NCBI GenBank assembly: GCA_002633005.1
Contig: NMRA01000728.1
Span: 62,504-126,503 of the forward strand
Direction of reading: 5' to 3'
Length of the DNA stretch: 64,000 nt
Origin: Phoronis australis
Lineage: Eukaryota; Phoronida; Phoronidae
Below, piece by piece: positions 1 through 12,800 of the stretch (positions within the stretch are counted from its first letter, which is position 1; the number at the start of each line of letters is the position of its first letter). The notes beneath the pieces are model-generated. The model was given only the letters and a program-made list of their open reading frames with translations. It had not been told where the DNA came from and made no database searches. The position numbers and the translations under genes were made by a program.

Positions 1-1425
1 CGAACCAGGTCATCTGCTCGTATTTTGATGTCATGTGCATTTAGTCACATCTCGTTTAATTTGTTGATAAAGAATATTAACATCAAGCATAGCCTAGGTC
101 ATGGTGAGGTCAGTAGGGACTACCGGGGATAATAGTTGATTTTTCATTGATCTGAAAGAATAATTGATGTTATTAAATATATGTTTTATTAAAATAAAAA
201 ACCAGGCTCGTAATTGAAAATAAAAATTATTTGATCATCAGTTCTGCTTTCTTGGTGTTAATAATTCTTACGTCTATTTCTTGTGTTAGGATTCAAATCT
301 GGACCAAGTTGAATTTGAAAATCAAAACACCTAATTCGTTCGTCCAAAGCATGTACCTCATTTTAGAGCTCAATTTCAGTTAACTGGACAGAACAAGCAT
401 AGTTATCACGTTTCTTCAGGGACCTCGTTTATCCGAGGGGAAAAGTGCTTGTGCCTCCTGAGAGGGCATTCTTTCGGCGAGAGTGAGGGGAAATCTACCT
501 CCCGATCACCATCAATAGCACCCCCTCCCTGCTGCAAGCTGCCATAGGCTGTGCCTCAAGTAGCATTGTGTGCTCTTTCAAATTGTCACCTGTGTGGTTA
601 CAGGTGAATCTCCGGAGAGAATTTTTCAATCACTGAGGGGAAGTTTTAGGCCTCGTGGGGGACTGAGCTAGGCTTGATACCATCTTATTGGAGATTAGAG
701 CAATTATCGAACAAAAGAGAGGTGGCCCTCCAACATTAAATGCTAGAATGGAGTTAATCAGTCGCGTAAGATATTGGCTACAGGGGTCATCTTCCCATCT
801 CGTTGTTGGGCTATAGAGTCGAACAAGTTGGGAGCAACGGTAAAACGTAGTAATGAATTTCGCGTGATTTTTCTATATTTTTAAGAAGGAAATAGGGCCG
901 ATGTTCGGCCACAAAATTGAGAGTTTGAGGGCCCTGTCCTTTTTGGAAAGAAAAATGCATCATGTTTCAACCCGTAGAATGGACGGCGCGCACCATACTA
1001 TGGGGGGCTAGGCCGCACATGGTCTATAGGCGGTGCACCAAGGGCGGCTGAGGAGGCTTGAGCCCCCCACTTTTTTCAGTGCTGAGCCACCCATGCGTAG
1101 TCATGAAAACACAGTCTGGCTGGCAGAAGATTTTCTGGTCGTCTGCTATGATGTTCGGCAACCGAGATGCGACAAAATATGATCTAACTTTTCAAAAACA
1201 TTTATAAATTTTACACGGACATATGCCCCTTCGTCGCGGCGTATGGCAACGACCCAACGCGTCGATTCTCAACGTCCTCAGGAAAAACAGACAGTTGAGA
1301 GATCGTATTTTTTCAAGCCGTTCAAGCAACAGGAATACAACTATGCCGATAAGCCTACAGAGCTATCGCAGCGAGCCTCGTTTTGGAACGCGCCTCCTGT
1401 CGGCGTGAATTGGGTCTATGGCGGC
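1..1425 (+). repeat. Dispersed repeat family P, copy 1
   Basis: This stretch aligns along most of its length with two other copies in the window (27110-28081 and 28428-29525). They share the block near 64-330, the block near 900-960 and the last segment ending near 1418. No intact ORF is present. Relative to the other copies it carries an extra ~190-bp insert at about 662-851. The family boundary on the left lies outside the window. The element type is not recognised. Confidence 0.75.
662..851 (+). repeat. ~190-bp hairpin repeat inserted in family P
   Basis: The segment is absent from the same place in the family-P copies near 27825 and 29130, so it is an insertion. A diverged copy lies at 19522-19710. 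In the 19.6-kb copy an inverted repeat (CCCAACTTGTT ... AACAAGTTGGG) forms a strong hairpin near the 3' end; here the left arm is degraded (CCCATCTCGTT). No ORF and no clear target-site duplication are visible. It is probably a small non-autonomous transposon or SINE. Confidence 0.6.
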
Positions 1426-1464
1426 TCAAAGACGGCACGTTAGCGGTTAGGCCATGGCCCACTC

Positions 1465-2255
1465 TCGGTGGTCGGCTGGAATGCTCAAGGTCTTGCGGAT
1501 AAAAGACGTTCAAGCATATCTATCTGAACATGATATTACATGTGTTTCAGAAACGTGGGCGAAAACAACGTCACAGTTCAGTTTGTCGGGTTGCACGTCG
1601 TTTACTGTCTCTTAAAAGAAAGGCAAAAAATATGGCAGGTACACTGGTGGTGTTACTGTCTTAATAAAGCAGTCAGTATCAGCTTATCTCAAGCGCATAA
1701 ATATTCAGTTCTCATTTGTTATTGTTTTTATATGCAACAAAAATTTTTTAAATGTGCGGAAAGACATTATAATGTGCTTCGTCTATTTACCCAATGAATT
1801 GTCTGTTTCTTATGAAAACATGCCAGAAAGAAACGGTGTTGCATTTCTGCATAATGAACTATCACAATTAGCCAATCGATACCAAGACTGCTATTTACTC
1901 ATCATGGGTGACTTAAACGCCCGAACCGGCTCTCTTGATGACTTTATTTTGGACGACAATTTAAAATGTTTTCCTTGTCACGACTGGTACGTTTTCTCTT
2001 TCAAGGAACGCACAAGATGACACAGTATATACATGTAGCTTTGGTAACGCTCTCATTGACATGTGTTGTGAACTCAATATACATATTGTAAATGGTCGGT
2101 TTCCAGATGATGTATGTGGTAATTTTACATGTTTTGCTTCAGGAGGCTGCAGTTTAGTTTATTATTTACTTATATCTACTGATTTGTTTGAAATTGTGAA
2201 CGATTTTAAAGTAGATGCCTGGGACGAGTCAGATCACTCGCCTAGTATATGAAGC
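1465..2255 (+). pseudogene. LINE apurinic endonuclease domain, frameshifted
   Basis: The start carries WNAQGL, typical of the first strand of LINE exonuclease-endonuclease-phosphatase domains. About 1754-2020 contains a segment with MGDLNARTG, matching the GDxN motif of the fold. Residues DESDHSP near 2220-2245 match the C-terminal SDH catalytic motif. The pieces lie in different frames with stops between them, so no functional enzyme can be made. In an active element this domain nicks the target DNA to prime reverse transcription. Confidence 0.75.
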
Positions 2256-2739
2256 TTTAAGCGTGAAGAACCATTGATTATGTCGTGTGATGAGACACAC
2301 GTGTTACGCCCGCATCATAGCATTAAGTGGGATAGTGCCAAAACAGTTGAATACTCGCAAGCGTTTTCAGTCGAATTACACGACTGCGCAATGACAATAG
2401 AAGAGTATTTAACAAAAATGATGGAGACAAGGCGGTTCAGTGTATCTCAGATCTATATTACAGACGGCATTGACATTTTTAAATCATAAGAACTAGTCGA
2501 TCACTGGAAAAAAATAAAAGGCAAGAAACCAAATCAACCCAAGAATTAGAATCTGCCAAAAATGCTAAACGTGAATCCTTAAGTCGATTTCGGTGTTATA
2601 CATCCGCTTCAAACATGGATAATTACAAATCAAAAAGAAAACAATTCCGTGACTTGTATAGACAGAAGAGAAAAATTAAGAAGCTCAGTTACTGGAAAGC
2701 ATTTCCAAGAATAGGAAGAACCCAAAAGAATATTGGAAA

Positions 2740-3845
2740 ATGATCAAATTTAGTACGCAACCTAAGAGGTACACAGCCACGTCTATTACACCACAAAAGT
2801 GGCATGATTATTTTAAGAGTCTGTTAAACAAAGAAGTGCCTATTAGCGATTCACTCATGAATACTGTCATCGATAGGCAGACTTGTCATGATAACTGCTG
2901 TCAAGAGTGTACCCACAACATACACGATGATTTAAATGCAGACATTTCGTGTTATGACATTATCCAGAACATAGATCAGCTCCCACATGGTAAGGCCGCT
3001 GGTATTGATGGAGTTACTTTTGGAATGTTAAAATGTACCGATTCTGCATAAGTTGTTAAATGTAATTTTTGTGTCAGGTTTCTATCCCCAGGCTTGGTGT
3101 GAGGCGATGTTATTTCCGTTTTTCAAACAAGGTAACGAGGACCATGAGAATAATTATGGAAGTATTTCGCTTCTGTCGACTATTGAGAAGCTATTTACCA
3201 GAATACTGAATAACTGATTGTACTTTTTGAAGCCTAAGCAGGGTTCCGTAAGGGTTACACGACTGTTGATCATATATTATTTTGTCAGAAACACATAAGC
3301 AAAAACGTGGCAGGTTCTGTTGTGCATTTCTTGACTTTTCAAAAGCTTTTGATCGAGTACCACATATTTTACTTTTTCGTAGACTTGTGCAAATTAATGT
3401 CCATGGTAATATGTTATCAATTCTGCGATCAATGTATAGCAAATTGAGACCATGTGTTAAAACTCGTGATGACTTAACAGACTTATTTAATTGCGCTATT
3501 GGAACTCGACAAGGCTGCATGATAAGCCCTATACTATTTGTTTTGTATCTCAATCAGTTTTTAGAAAAACTCCATCCACGTTGTGATATAAATAGCATCT
3601 ACTTAGATGAGCATGCTACAAATATTAATTCCCTATTATATGCAGAAGACATGGATTTGTGCTATCTAACAGCGTCTAACTTGCAACGTATGTTGAATTG
3701 TCTCAATGATTATTGCGATTCATGGGGTATGGCTGTGAATTTAAAGAAAACCAAAATAATTGTACTTAGAAATGGAGGTCCCTTAAGACACTATGAGAAA
3801 TGTTTTCTTAACGAACAGCAAGTTAATACTGTATCTCATTTTTGC
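2740..3845 (+). pseudogene. LINE reverse transcriptase, 5' part, broken
   Basis: The 2740-3051 piece ends with GKAAGIDGVTFGMLK, a typical RT N-terminal motif. The piece at 3282-3845 holds the fingers and palm: FLDFSKAFDRVPH (first catalytic Asp), GTRQGCMISPILF, then LLYAEDMDL where the catalytic YADD box is expected. The first Asp of that box reads Glu, so catalysis would be impaired even without the frameshifts. The domain ends abruptly at VNTVSHF, where a tandem-repeat block has been inserted. Confidence 0.85.
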
Positions 3846-5085
3846 GCCCATATATTTATATGTGGACGCATTATGCCGCCATCTCCGTCCGTCTATACGT
3901 CCGTCCGAGCGGCGTCCGTCCGGCGTCCGGCGTCCGCTGCTCTATCTCCAAAACCCTCTTACATACGTTCATGAAATTTGGCACATTATGTTTCATTCAT
4001 GAAAGGGACGGCATGAGCGAACTTTCGGACGCATCCGACTACCGGTGTGCCCCGTAGTGGCAATTTTATTTTTTTACGCTTACCTTTGTATCTTTAAATG
4101 TCCTGAACGGATTTTCATGAAATTTATGATGTAGGCACCTATTAGAGAGATGACGCTATCCTCTCGTTTTCGGATGGATTCGACGTTGTTTGGGCCACCT
4201 AGTGGCCATTTTTGCTGTTTTCAAATCTGTTTTTTGCGTCCGCCCCTCTATCAACCAAACCACTCAAAGGATGATTGTGAAAATTGGCATGTATGTGCTT
4301 ACTATAAAGAGGACGGTTGACGATGATTTTCCGACGATTTTGACTACTGTGGCGCCTCCTAGTGGCATTTTTACGCCTATGACTATATCTCCTAAACCGT
4401 TTGCAGGATATTTACGAAATTTAGAAAGTAGATTTATAGGATGTTAACAACGGAGGTCGACGACTTTAGGACAGATCTGACTATTGCTGTGCCCCCTTGT
4501 GGCAATTTTAGTGTTTTTTTTTACGTTTAATTCAGTATCTTCAAAGGTCCTCAATAGATTTTCATGAAATTTTAAATATTGGCATCTATTGGTGTGATGA
4601 CGCTATCGTCCTGTTTTTGGATGGAATCGAGGTATTTTGCACCACCTAGTGGCCATTTTCGCTCGCTGTTTTCCAATCTTTTTTTTGGCGTCAACCGCTC
4701 TATCAACCAAAACATTTGAAAACTGGCATACACCTGTATATGTTCTCAGTGTGAAGACGACCTTTGATCATGGTGACTGACTACTGTGGCGCCTCCTAGT
4801 GGTAGTTTTGTTTAGCGCCCATAGTTGTATCTCTTAAACCCACTGCACGATCTTTACTAAATTTAGTAAGTGTATTTATATGAGGATAGCAACAGACGAC
4901 TACGACTTTCAGGCGGATCCAACGGACACTGTGTCCACTAGTGGCAATTTCATTTTAATATATATTTCTTTGTTTCTCTGAAGTTCCTTGACAGATTTTA
5001 TGAAATATGGCATGTTCCTGTTTTTGAATGGATTGTATGTTTTTGCACAGTCTAGTGGCCATTTTTATTATACAAATAAATAACC
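3846..5085 (+). repeat. Tandem array, 442-bp period, inside the LINE
   Basis: The motif tgtggcaat/tagtggcaat recurs at 4059, 4501 and 4943, an exact 442-bp period, and flanking sequence repeats with it (for example the 'gattttcatgaaatt' segment near 4112 and 4558). Inside each unit a ctagtggc core recurs about every 110-160 bp (4054, 4199, 4359, 4496, 4646, 4796, 4938, 5052), so the unit is itself built of about three related subunits. The left edge is a gtccgtccg-rich stretch (3888-3940). No coding potential is credible here. Confidence 0.7.
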
Positions 5086-5145
5086 CTAAAAGCACACCAT
5101 TTGCAATGCATTCGTGGGTGCATTTCATCGCTCCGCGTTGCTCTT

Positions 5146-6017
5146 GTAAGTATCTGGGTATTTTTATCACACTAAAATTGTCATGGTCGAAAGCGACAAA
5201 AACTCTTTTTTGCCAAGCAAATAAAACTGCGTCACGTGTTTTGAAACTACAACGCAGATATCGCGATATGCCCCCATCACTTGCCTTTCAGTTATTTGAT
5301 AAACTGGTGTACCCAACATTGTGTTATGGTGCCGAGATTTGGGGATTTAAAGAATACGAGTGTTTAGAAAAAATTCATTTAAAGTTTTGTAAATGGACCC
5401 TGGGACTTGGCAGTTCTTGCTCTAACGCTGCAGTATTGGGTGAATGTGGCAGATACCCTATGTTTACGAGATACTTTGTTAGCTGTATTAAATACTGGTT
5501 TAAAATTTTGAATATGCCACAAACATTATCCAAGGGCCGCTTACAACATGTTATACAGACTAGATGAAAATGATAGGCGTATGTATAATTGGGCAAGCTC
5601 AGTTCGCAATTTATTGTCATCTATGGTTTCTATGATGTTTGGGTAAACCAAGGAGTCGCGTGTCAAGAGTCGTTCGTAAATATTTTCTCACAACGGGTTC
5701 AGGACTGTGCTTTGCAAAGATGGCAGTCCGATGTTGATTCCAATTCTAAGTTAAACTATTACAAAAATTTTAAGGTTGTATTTACATGTAAACATGAAAG
5801 CTATTTAGAAATTGAAAATCTTCCAAGAGTGTTCGTGCAAAGTTTTACACGTTTTCGATGTGCAAACCACAGACTGGCAGTAGAAACTGGTCGTCATGTA
5901 AATGTGATACATAAAGACACAGTGTGTACATTATGCTCGAGCAATTGTGTCGAGAATAAATATCACTTTTTGTTAGTTTGCGACGCTTTTTACGAGTTTA
6001 TGAGTGAAAGCCTCTAG
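5146..6017 (+). pseudogene. LINE RT thumb and C-terminal Cys/His segment
   Basis: Reading resumes after the insert with CKYLGIFITLKLSWSKA, the conserved RT segment that normally follows the point where the upstream RT fragment stops. LVYPTLCYGAEIWGF continues the thumb region to about 5567. A second frame (5589-6017) carries a C-terminal region ending in CTLCSSNCVENKYHFLLVC, a Cys/His motif found at the end of many LINE proteins. A frameshift lies between the two. It belongs to the same element as the RT fragment at 2740-3845. Confidence 0.75.
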
Positions 6018-6229
6018 ACACGTCCTTCTTTGTTTAAATTCCATAGACTATTATGTAATGCCGATATCTCAATTGTGAAATATATATACCAGGCATCTAA
6101 AAAACGGAACAGCTTATGTATTACTGGCTAGTGTGCATAGCACTCCAGTAGTCTTGTTTGCTTGTTTGTTGTACTTTCGGCCCATGGCCATGTGTACAAA
6201 AGAAAGGAAGAAGAATCGTAATATTTTGG

Positions 6230-6899
6230 GGTCTTAATTGTCATTTTGGGCTTCAAATTCTGGAATGATGGTGCATTACTAATGTATGTAAAACACACTT
6301 CCATGCCGTTTTGTATCCTCCAGCGACACTTGACAAAGTTGAATGAAAATAGCGCTGGAAATGATATTGATGGCGATGGTGACAGTCGTCATCGTCACCA
6401 TTATCAAATATTGTTGACAATATTAATTAAGAAACAAAATCTTGTATAGGGGTCACTTGACAACATTAAGGTAACAAGTTATAATTATTCACTGAAAGAA
6501 CAATCGTCGTTAACTAGAAATAGATGACAGATGATCGATGCAACCCTTGACGAGATCTATTCCCTTACCGGGTTTCATGATTCTATGACTCAGTTAATAG
6601 AAAATGGCTTACCCTCTCAAGAAAGTAAACTTTGGGCTATTGAGGAGACACACGTGTTGCGTGAAATCCGATGTTGATCGAACAGACATGACAGGAGTGT
6701 CAAATTTGGCAAAAGATATTGACATGTGATAATCTAAAATGAAAATTCATTTCGCCTTTTGCTAGTGAGATATCTAACAGGCTGGCTAAAAGTGATTTTG
6801 ACAACAGCTTGCCGTTATTCATTTCTGTGTTGTACTAGTATGCTGGCATTGTTTTAAAATTCCAAACGATTTTCTCTTGCGTTAGGTACGGGTTTACAG
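6230..6899. other. Gene-free stretch before the Ig gene
   Basis: No exon is recognised here. There is a small inverted repeat around ATGGTGAC/GTCACCAT near 6375-6405. The 5' exons of the Ig gene may lie here or upstream of the LINE but were not identified. Confidence 0.5.
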
Positions 6900-9800
6900 C
6901 CCTTAGAGCTTGTGTATCCAGCCACTCCGGAGTTGCAAAAGAGGACTATTCGTGCTGGGACAGACTTTGAGCTGAGGGCCATTTTTGCTGGAAAGTACGT
7001 GCCGTTGACAGTTTAGTGAGATGATCTCAGCAGGAAACACGGAGTTGTTATTAGCTGAAATATGCGTGCATTCTGGCACCTGTGTGTGAAGCTGTGGCTA
7101 TTTACGGCATAGGACACCTCCGATCTTAAAGCATTTGAGTAAAGGCATTCAGACAAATTGACCTGAAAGTCTCTGTCATGATGGCTGACCGAAAGCCAGT
7201 TTCATCGTCAGAAAAGCCTTTTGTCACGACTGAGAATGAAGGTGAATTAACTTGAGAGTTAGAAATGCTTTCAAGAATTTGCTTTGGGTTCTTTGAACAT
7301 GGTAAGATAGACAAAGGTTTGCACGCTCTTCTCCGTTGTACATCCGTTGGGTAAACTACATTGCTGTTGCCAAGTCGATTATGCAGAGAACCATGTTTCC
7401 GCCTCGTTTCAGCCCGCTACCGACCTATGAAAATTGGGTGTTGCCCGACACAGTCAGGGACGACCAGAAGGATTTGTCGGGACCGGACGAGAACCAGGTG
7501 AAGCTGCTGAAAGCCTCCAAAGAACATGAAGGGATATACAAACTTTGTGCTAAGCTGAACAGCCAGAGGAAATGCGTGGAGATAACTGTGGAGCTAGAGT
7601 GTAAGTTGTTTTCGTGCAGATTGTTGGGTCATGGGTTTGGGTTTCGATAAGGACTGTTGCTGTTTGAGACAGGGTTGATTATAGCTTTGAAAGAAAGAGC
7701 CATGTAGGCTTGATTTAGCTCTCAGTCCCAAAATTGGCTACATCGAAATTAACTTGTGTTGTATTCCCTGGTTTTGTGTGTGAAGAGAGAATTTAACTGC
7801 TGCACTGGCCTCACAAATAATTGAATCAGTGGCAAACTAGTGATGATCCTGTCTTGTATGATTGACTAATTCTGAAACAAGACTTGTGTCTTCATACAAG
7901 TGTTGTCAGAAATAAGGTACTCGAGTCGTGGGCGGAGCTTGTGTTGATGATCTTTTCATGTGTGCTTTGTATCAAAAATTTCACAGCTTACTATGTTTGG
8001 TACCAAAGCTCAGATAATTGTAATTTTATGCAGTTAGTTAATTGCATCGCTTCTAAACATTCACAAAGTAGAGTATTTTTGTGAACAATTTAGGGACACC
8101 CAGTCTAATATGTGAATTTGTTTTTTTCTTTGCCTCCGCTTCCTCTAGGTATAAGAGTCAATGAAAGAACTAGATGGAGCTTCCAGTCAGTCTTCACACA
8201 TTCTTTATTGGCATTGTCATTATTAATCACTCGAAATTTTTGAAAAACACTCTACAAATTTAAATACAGCTTTTACGTTTGGTTTTAACTTATAAAGATT
8301 AAGTACTAGTCCACGAGAGCACCAGCCATGAGCGGCAAGGTGGGGGTCAGCCGATTTTCACCAAATTTGGCACATAGGTAGTCCTATGGGTTCTATAAAC
8401 AGTTGTAAAATATTTCCTCAAAATATGGCGTTTTTCTAAAGTTATAGGCTCAAACACATTTTACGGCTTCGCAGCCATGTTTTCATGGTATAAAAACTGT
8501 CCAGTTTTAACTGTTCATATTTTTCCTTGAATAAAAGCTATTGATTTATTATTCACTTTGCATTGTTTAGTGGTGCCTGTAGATTGTTACACAGATGTCT
8601 TGAAATACGATTCCGATTTACCACCCTCATTTAGTAGTTTTACTACACTGCCACCCGTTATGCCATTTTGAGGTTGTGTTCAGTANTGCTTTGTACCAAA
8701 AATTTCACAGCTTACTATGTTTGGTACCAAAGCTCAGATAATTGTAATTTTATGCAGTTAGTTAATTGCATCGCTTCTAAACATTCACAAAGTAGAGTAT
8801 TTTTGTGAACAATTTAGGGACACCTAGTCTAATATGTGAATTTGTTTTATTCTTTGCCTCCGCTTCCTCTAGGTATAAGAGTCAATGAAAGAACTAGATG
8901 GAGCTTCCAGTCAGTCTTCACGCATTCTTTATTGGCATTGTCATTATTAATCGCTCGAAATTTTTGAAAAACACTCTACAAATTTAAATACAGCTTTTAC
9001 GTTTGGTTTTAACTTATAAAGATTAAGAACATGAACGATTTTACCCATCATAGAAAATATTTTTGAGCTAGAGCCGTGTGAAGCATTGTCAAATTTTGAC
9101 TGTTCTGAATATTTCAGCACTCCCTGGTGGTCATATTGACGATGTTGTCTAACTAGCATTACATGAAACTAATGCACATCTTTGTTAGCGAGCTGTTTGC
9201 GATGTATCAAGCAGACTGTTTTTGAACGCTATGTTTTGCTTTTGTTAGAGCTGTCAGCGTTTTTTGTTTTAAATTAATTTCGTTACTGTTATCTACATGT
9301 GGAGAATTTCTTGCTTATACTGGTTACCGCTCTGATTCCCTAAGCCCCAGACAACTTTTACGATGGGTATTTAGCACGCCCTTTGTATTAATGTATATCT
9401 GTGCTAATGAAGTGGAAGGTAATAGCAAGCACTTCTTTCTTAACAATGGTGGTTGTTATTACACCCAAATAGGTTTTCTCTGTCATTTGCTCAGAGTTAA
9501 AGCCTGCAATGTAGAGAGTAGTTTTAACTTGGTAAATTTTAAATATTGCAAAAAGACTGAAACGTTAATTTGTGTGGCTCTTAACAAACGACCATTTCCC
9601 AACGGAACGTTGCTTTCAAATGTTTCACACCTGTTTTCATTACTTTATATTCAAATCTCCTGTCTACTTTTTTCTTACCGGGTAAGACTGCTCTCTTTCT
9701 ATTTTGTTTTTAAACGAAGTATCAAAACAACTTAAAAGTCAGTTAAGTGTAAAGTCATCCCTGACTTTTCCAGATTATAGTTACACCAAACATGTCACAG

Positions 9801-12800
9801 CAAACAAAATTACACCAAGCTCAATGTTTAATAGAACTCAAATCATAAAATATATTCAAAAGCGCAAATGGCGGTAGCCAAACTGAAGATTTGGAACCTC
9901 TGGACAATTTTTGTTGCAGTAACTACATAACTATTTTAGCTTTTTCTCAATCATGAAAAATTAAATCACAGCTCTTGCCCACTGACCAACCTCATCCACT
10001 GCTTGCACTCTCTCGTTGACTACAAAGCTATCCATTTTCTTGTCTTTACACGTGTTCCATTACAACTACAATCTAACTATCGAAATTGGCGCATTTCCAC
10101 GAATATCAGTGATCCGGTTATTGCACTACTCCTCGAGTAAAGTAGTTTGGCATGCCCTGGACCATAAGCGATGTTTTAAAAGTTATTGACATCTAATTTA
10201 GTCACTGTGTGTTGTTTACTGATCTTTCAATGTAGCTTCAATGTAGAACAATCCACGTGATATTGTTAATTCGAATCACTGTTTGTAAATCCAGCGAGAA
10301 TATCAATACTCACAGTCGTTTATCTTCAATCGTACCCAATGTTCGTAGTTTTTAGCTTAATAGTTCATCGATTTTTAAAAATCGAAACCAAAACGTGCTT
10401 GTTTTTTTCTATCTGAATACCGCTGTGGCATTTGTTTTTAACGAAAACTGTTGGTTAACGGATTTTTTTGTACAGGCAGAAATGTTTACTTCAGTTTATG
10501 GCGGGGTAATTACACTTAATTGGGTCTTGCTTGCACCAGACAATGTGGTCATTGCAGCCGAGTCCGACTATGGCGCCGCGCTTTCTTTGATCCTGGAAAA
10601 AGCCGCTGAGAAGGACGAGCGATGAAAAGTCACGCATATCTTTAGAAAAGCGTGACTTTCGTGTAAGCGCAATATTCACGGCATGTAACTGTTCTCATCT
10701 GTCATACAGACCCTCCAGTGTTCATGGATACCGCTAAGCCAGACTCCAGGATCATTGTTGTCGGAACAAATGCAGACTTCAAGTGTCGACCCAAGGACCT
10801 GAAACCTTCTGTCACCTCCACGGCCTGGTTCGTCAACTGTGTTCAGGCTGGTAAGACTCTTCTGCTTCATTGCAGAGAATTAGAATGTGTGGTGACTTAG
10901 GAGGCAGTAAACTATGTGCAAGTAGACTACTCGATTCGAGCCCCTAATTTCCAAAAACTTTAACAAATGAAATTATTTTTTGTGTTAAGTGGGAAATTCT
11001 TCATATGTTGAGATATGTCTTGTTTATCCTTCGTATCCTTCGTCTAAGCAACACCGTTTTAAGAGAAAAAGTGGTTAACGATGAGACCAGTGCAAGTTTA
11101 TGGCACCATAGCCGTTTCTCAAGTTTGATTTGTCAAGACGACAGTTTAGGGATACTTTCAGTGAATTGCGTTAGTACACAGGTTAATTTAGCATGAGTTT
11201 GGTGTTTCTTAAATTTTTGCTCTAATGTGATCCTGTTTACTCGCTACAGACTCAAAGGATCTCAAACCTTTCCAATTTCTACCATATGAAAATCATTTAG
11301 CACCCAGAAACAGATCACTGGAGTTTACCTAAGTTTTTGACCAGTAACTCTATAACTCTTTTTGACGGTGCAAAATAATTTCACTCGCGATAAGGGAAAA
11401 TTGTGAGAGCTTATTTTCTAATTTGAAGGGTAGGATCAAAAAGGGATAAAATGCTCTTTTATTAGTATTTTATACGAAAATATTACTTCGTACTCTTCAA
11501 CCAATGTGAACCATCCATTTTCAAACTTTGTTTCTTTAGTAATAACCATTTTCTCTCACCTTTGGACAAGCCCCTAGGATACAGATCAAATTATCAAGAA
11601 TTCTCTTATTGAATACGAAATTTTCATTTTCCCAACTTTTTGGAAGTTAGTGAGAACAGTGAATTTACTTATTTGTTATGATGTTGTGGTTTTTTGAAGA
11701 AATGCACTGGTAAAAAATCATTCAGAAACTAGTCCTTGTGATCCTGATTCATGACCTTTCTCACTCTGCTAGCGTGACCTTACACATTGCTAGTTAAGAG
11801 AGTGTTGGCCCTTACTATAAATTTGTCTGAAAAAGACAAAGCTTTTATGAGCAAACTGCAGTACAAGGCAAAAATAATGAGACACAATACAGTGTTCATG
11901 TCGTAGAGGCTGATTCTGTTTTAAAACAACAAAAATGATTGGCAATAACTTTTTGAGCTGCAAAAGTTCTAATTACAGGATGGTTAAGTCATCTTACTGA
12001 CATTCCTGTCAATTCCCCTTCATTCTCAGTCACAGTGGCGGATCTAAAATATCACCAGGGGGGCCCACATTTTGTTTGTAAACTTTTGCTCAAAGCAGAG
12101 TGTAGATGCGCATAGCACCGAATGGGGGGAGGAAATTTTTCTGTTTTTTCCTCTAAAAATCAAGCATTTTCCTTGATTTCTGAAGTATTATCCAAGAAAA
12201 AAGGCAAAAAACGGAGAAAAGAAAAACTACAAGCGCCACAGACTTGAACTCACGACCTGGCGGATAGAGCGCGCATGCTTAACGCTGCACCAACACGATT
12301 TAACTCCTAACTTGATACTAAGTGACCAACTTGTTTATGGTCCACAGCGTTTGCGCGCAAAACCTTCTTTTTGTAATGCTTATTACATGTTTTATATTTT
12401 GTGCAGTCAGTTCGTAACAAATTTGTTGTATTTAAGTAGTCTTCAATTGCCCAAAAGACCAATTCCGTTTTTAGTGTTGGCAATAATGACACGATCTCTT
12501 TGGAAATCGTCTTAAGTTAAGGTTTGACAAAGAGAGCATTATGAGTTTCTGAGTGATTCACTAAGGCTTCCATTAAAATTGACNAAACCAATTGCTTTAA
12601 TTGTTGTATTATACCACGGCATATTAATGCGTAGAGACGGCGCACAACTAGTGACTGGTTTAACATGACGAATACACATACGCGGTCTGAAAATAGTGAA
12701 ATTCAGACACCTATTACCAAGCCTGCCTGAAGGGCTGACAAAGTTTTTATTGTATCAATTTCAAGGGCATGGAGTCTTCTATATGTCCATGTTATTATTT

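Larger units (their letters stand above)
1440..6215 (+). mobile_element. Degenerate APE-type LINE retrotransposon
   Basis: Fragments in consistent order on the + strand match the layout of an APE-type non-LTR retrotransposon: endonuclease (about 1465-2255), linker (2270-3060), reverse transcriptase (about 3060-3840 plus 5146-5300), and a C-terminal Cys/His segment (5589-6017). The reading frame changes several times and has stops, so the copy is dead. A 1.2-kb tandem-repeat block interrupts it at about 3846-5145. The 3' end is taken near 6215, where coding similarity and the low-complexity 3' tail finish. Clade (CR1/jockey-like) is an inference. Confidence 0.85.
8687..12583 (+). other. Alternative-haplotype contig scaffolded in series
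   Basis: The block is bounded by n at 8686 and 12584. Its first 340 bp repeat 7963-8302, and the rest (9027-12583) repeats 13247-16757. Joined without the block, the flanks form one continuous allele carrying an insertion at the TTAA; the block itself is the uninserted allele. It holds a second copy of an Ig exon at 10710-10850, intact and differing by Ala versus Thr in TSTAWF/TSTTWF. It should not be counted as extra gene content. Confidence 0.85.

Noticed and set aside
662-851. Helitron end based on the hairpin
   Set aside because: No CTRR terminus after the hairpin and no TC start could be set at the insertion borders.
3191-3553. 120-codon minus-strand ORF
   Set aside because: It is antisense to the clear reverse transcriptase fragment.
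3846-5085. CRISPR-like array
   Set aside because: Unit length (442 bp) and imperfect subunits do not fit CRISPR repeats, and the genome is eukaryotic.
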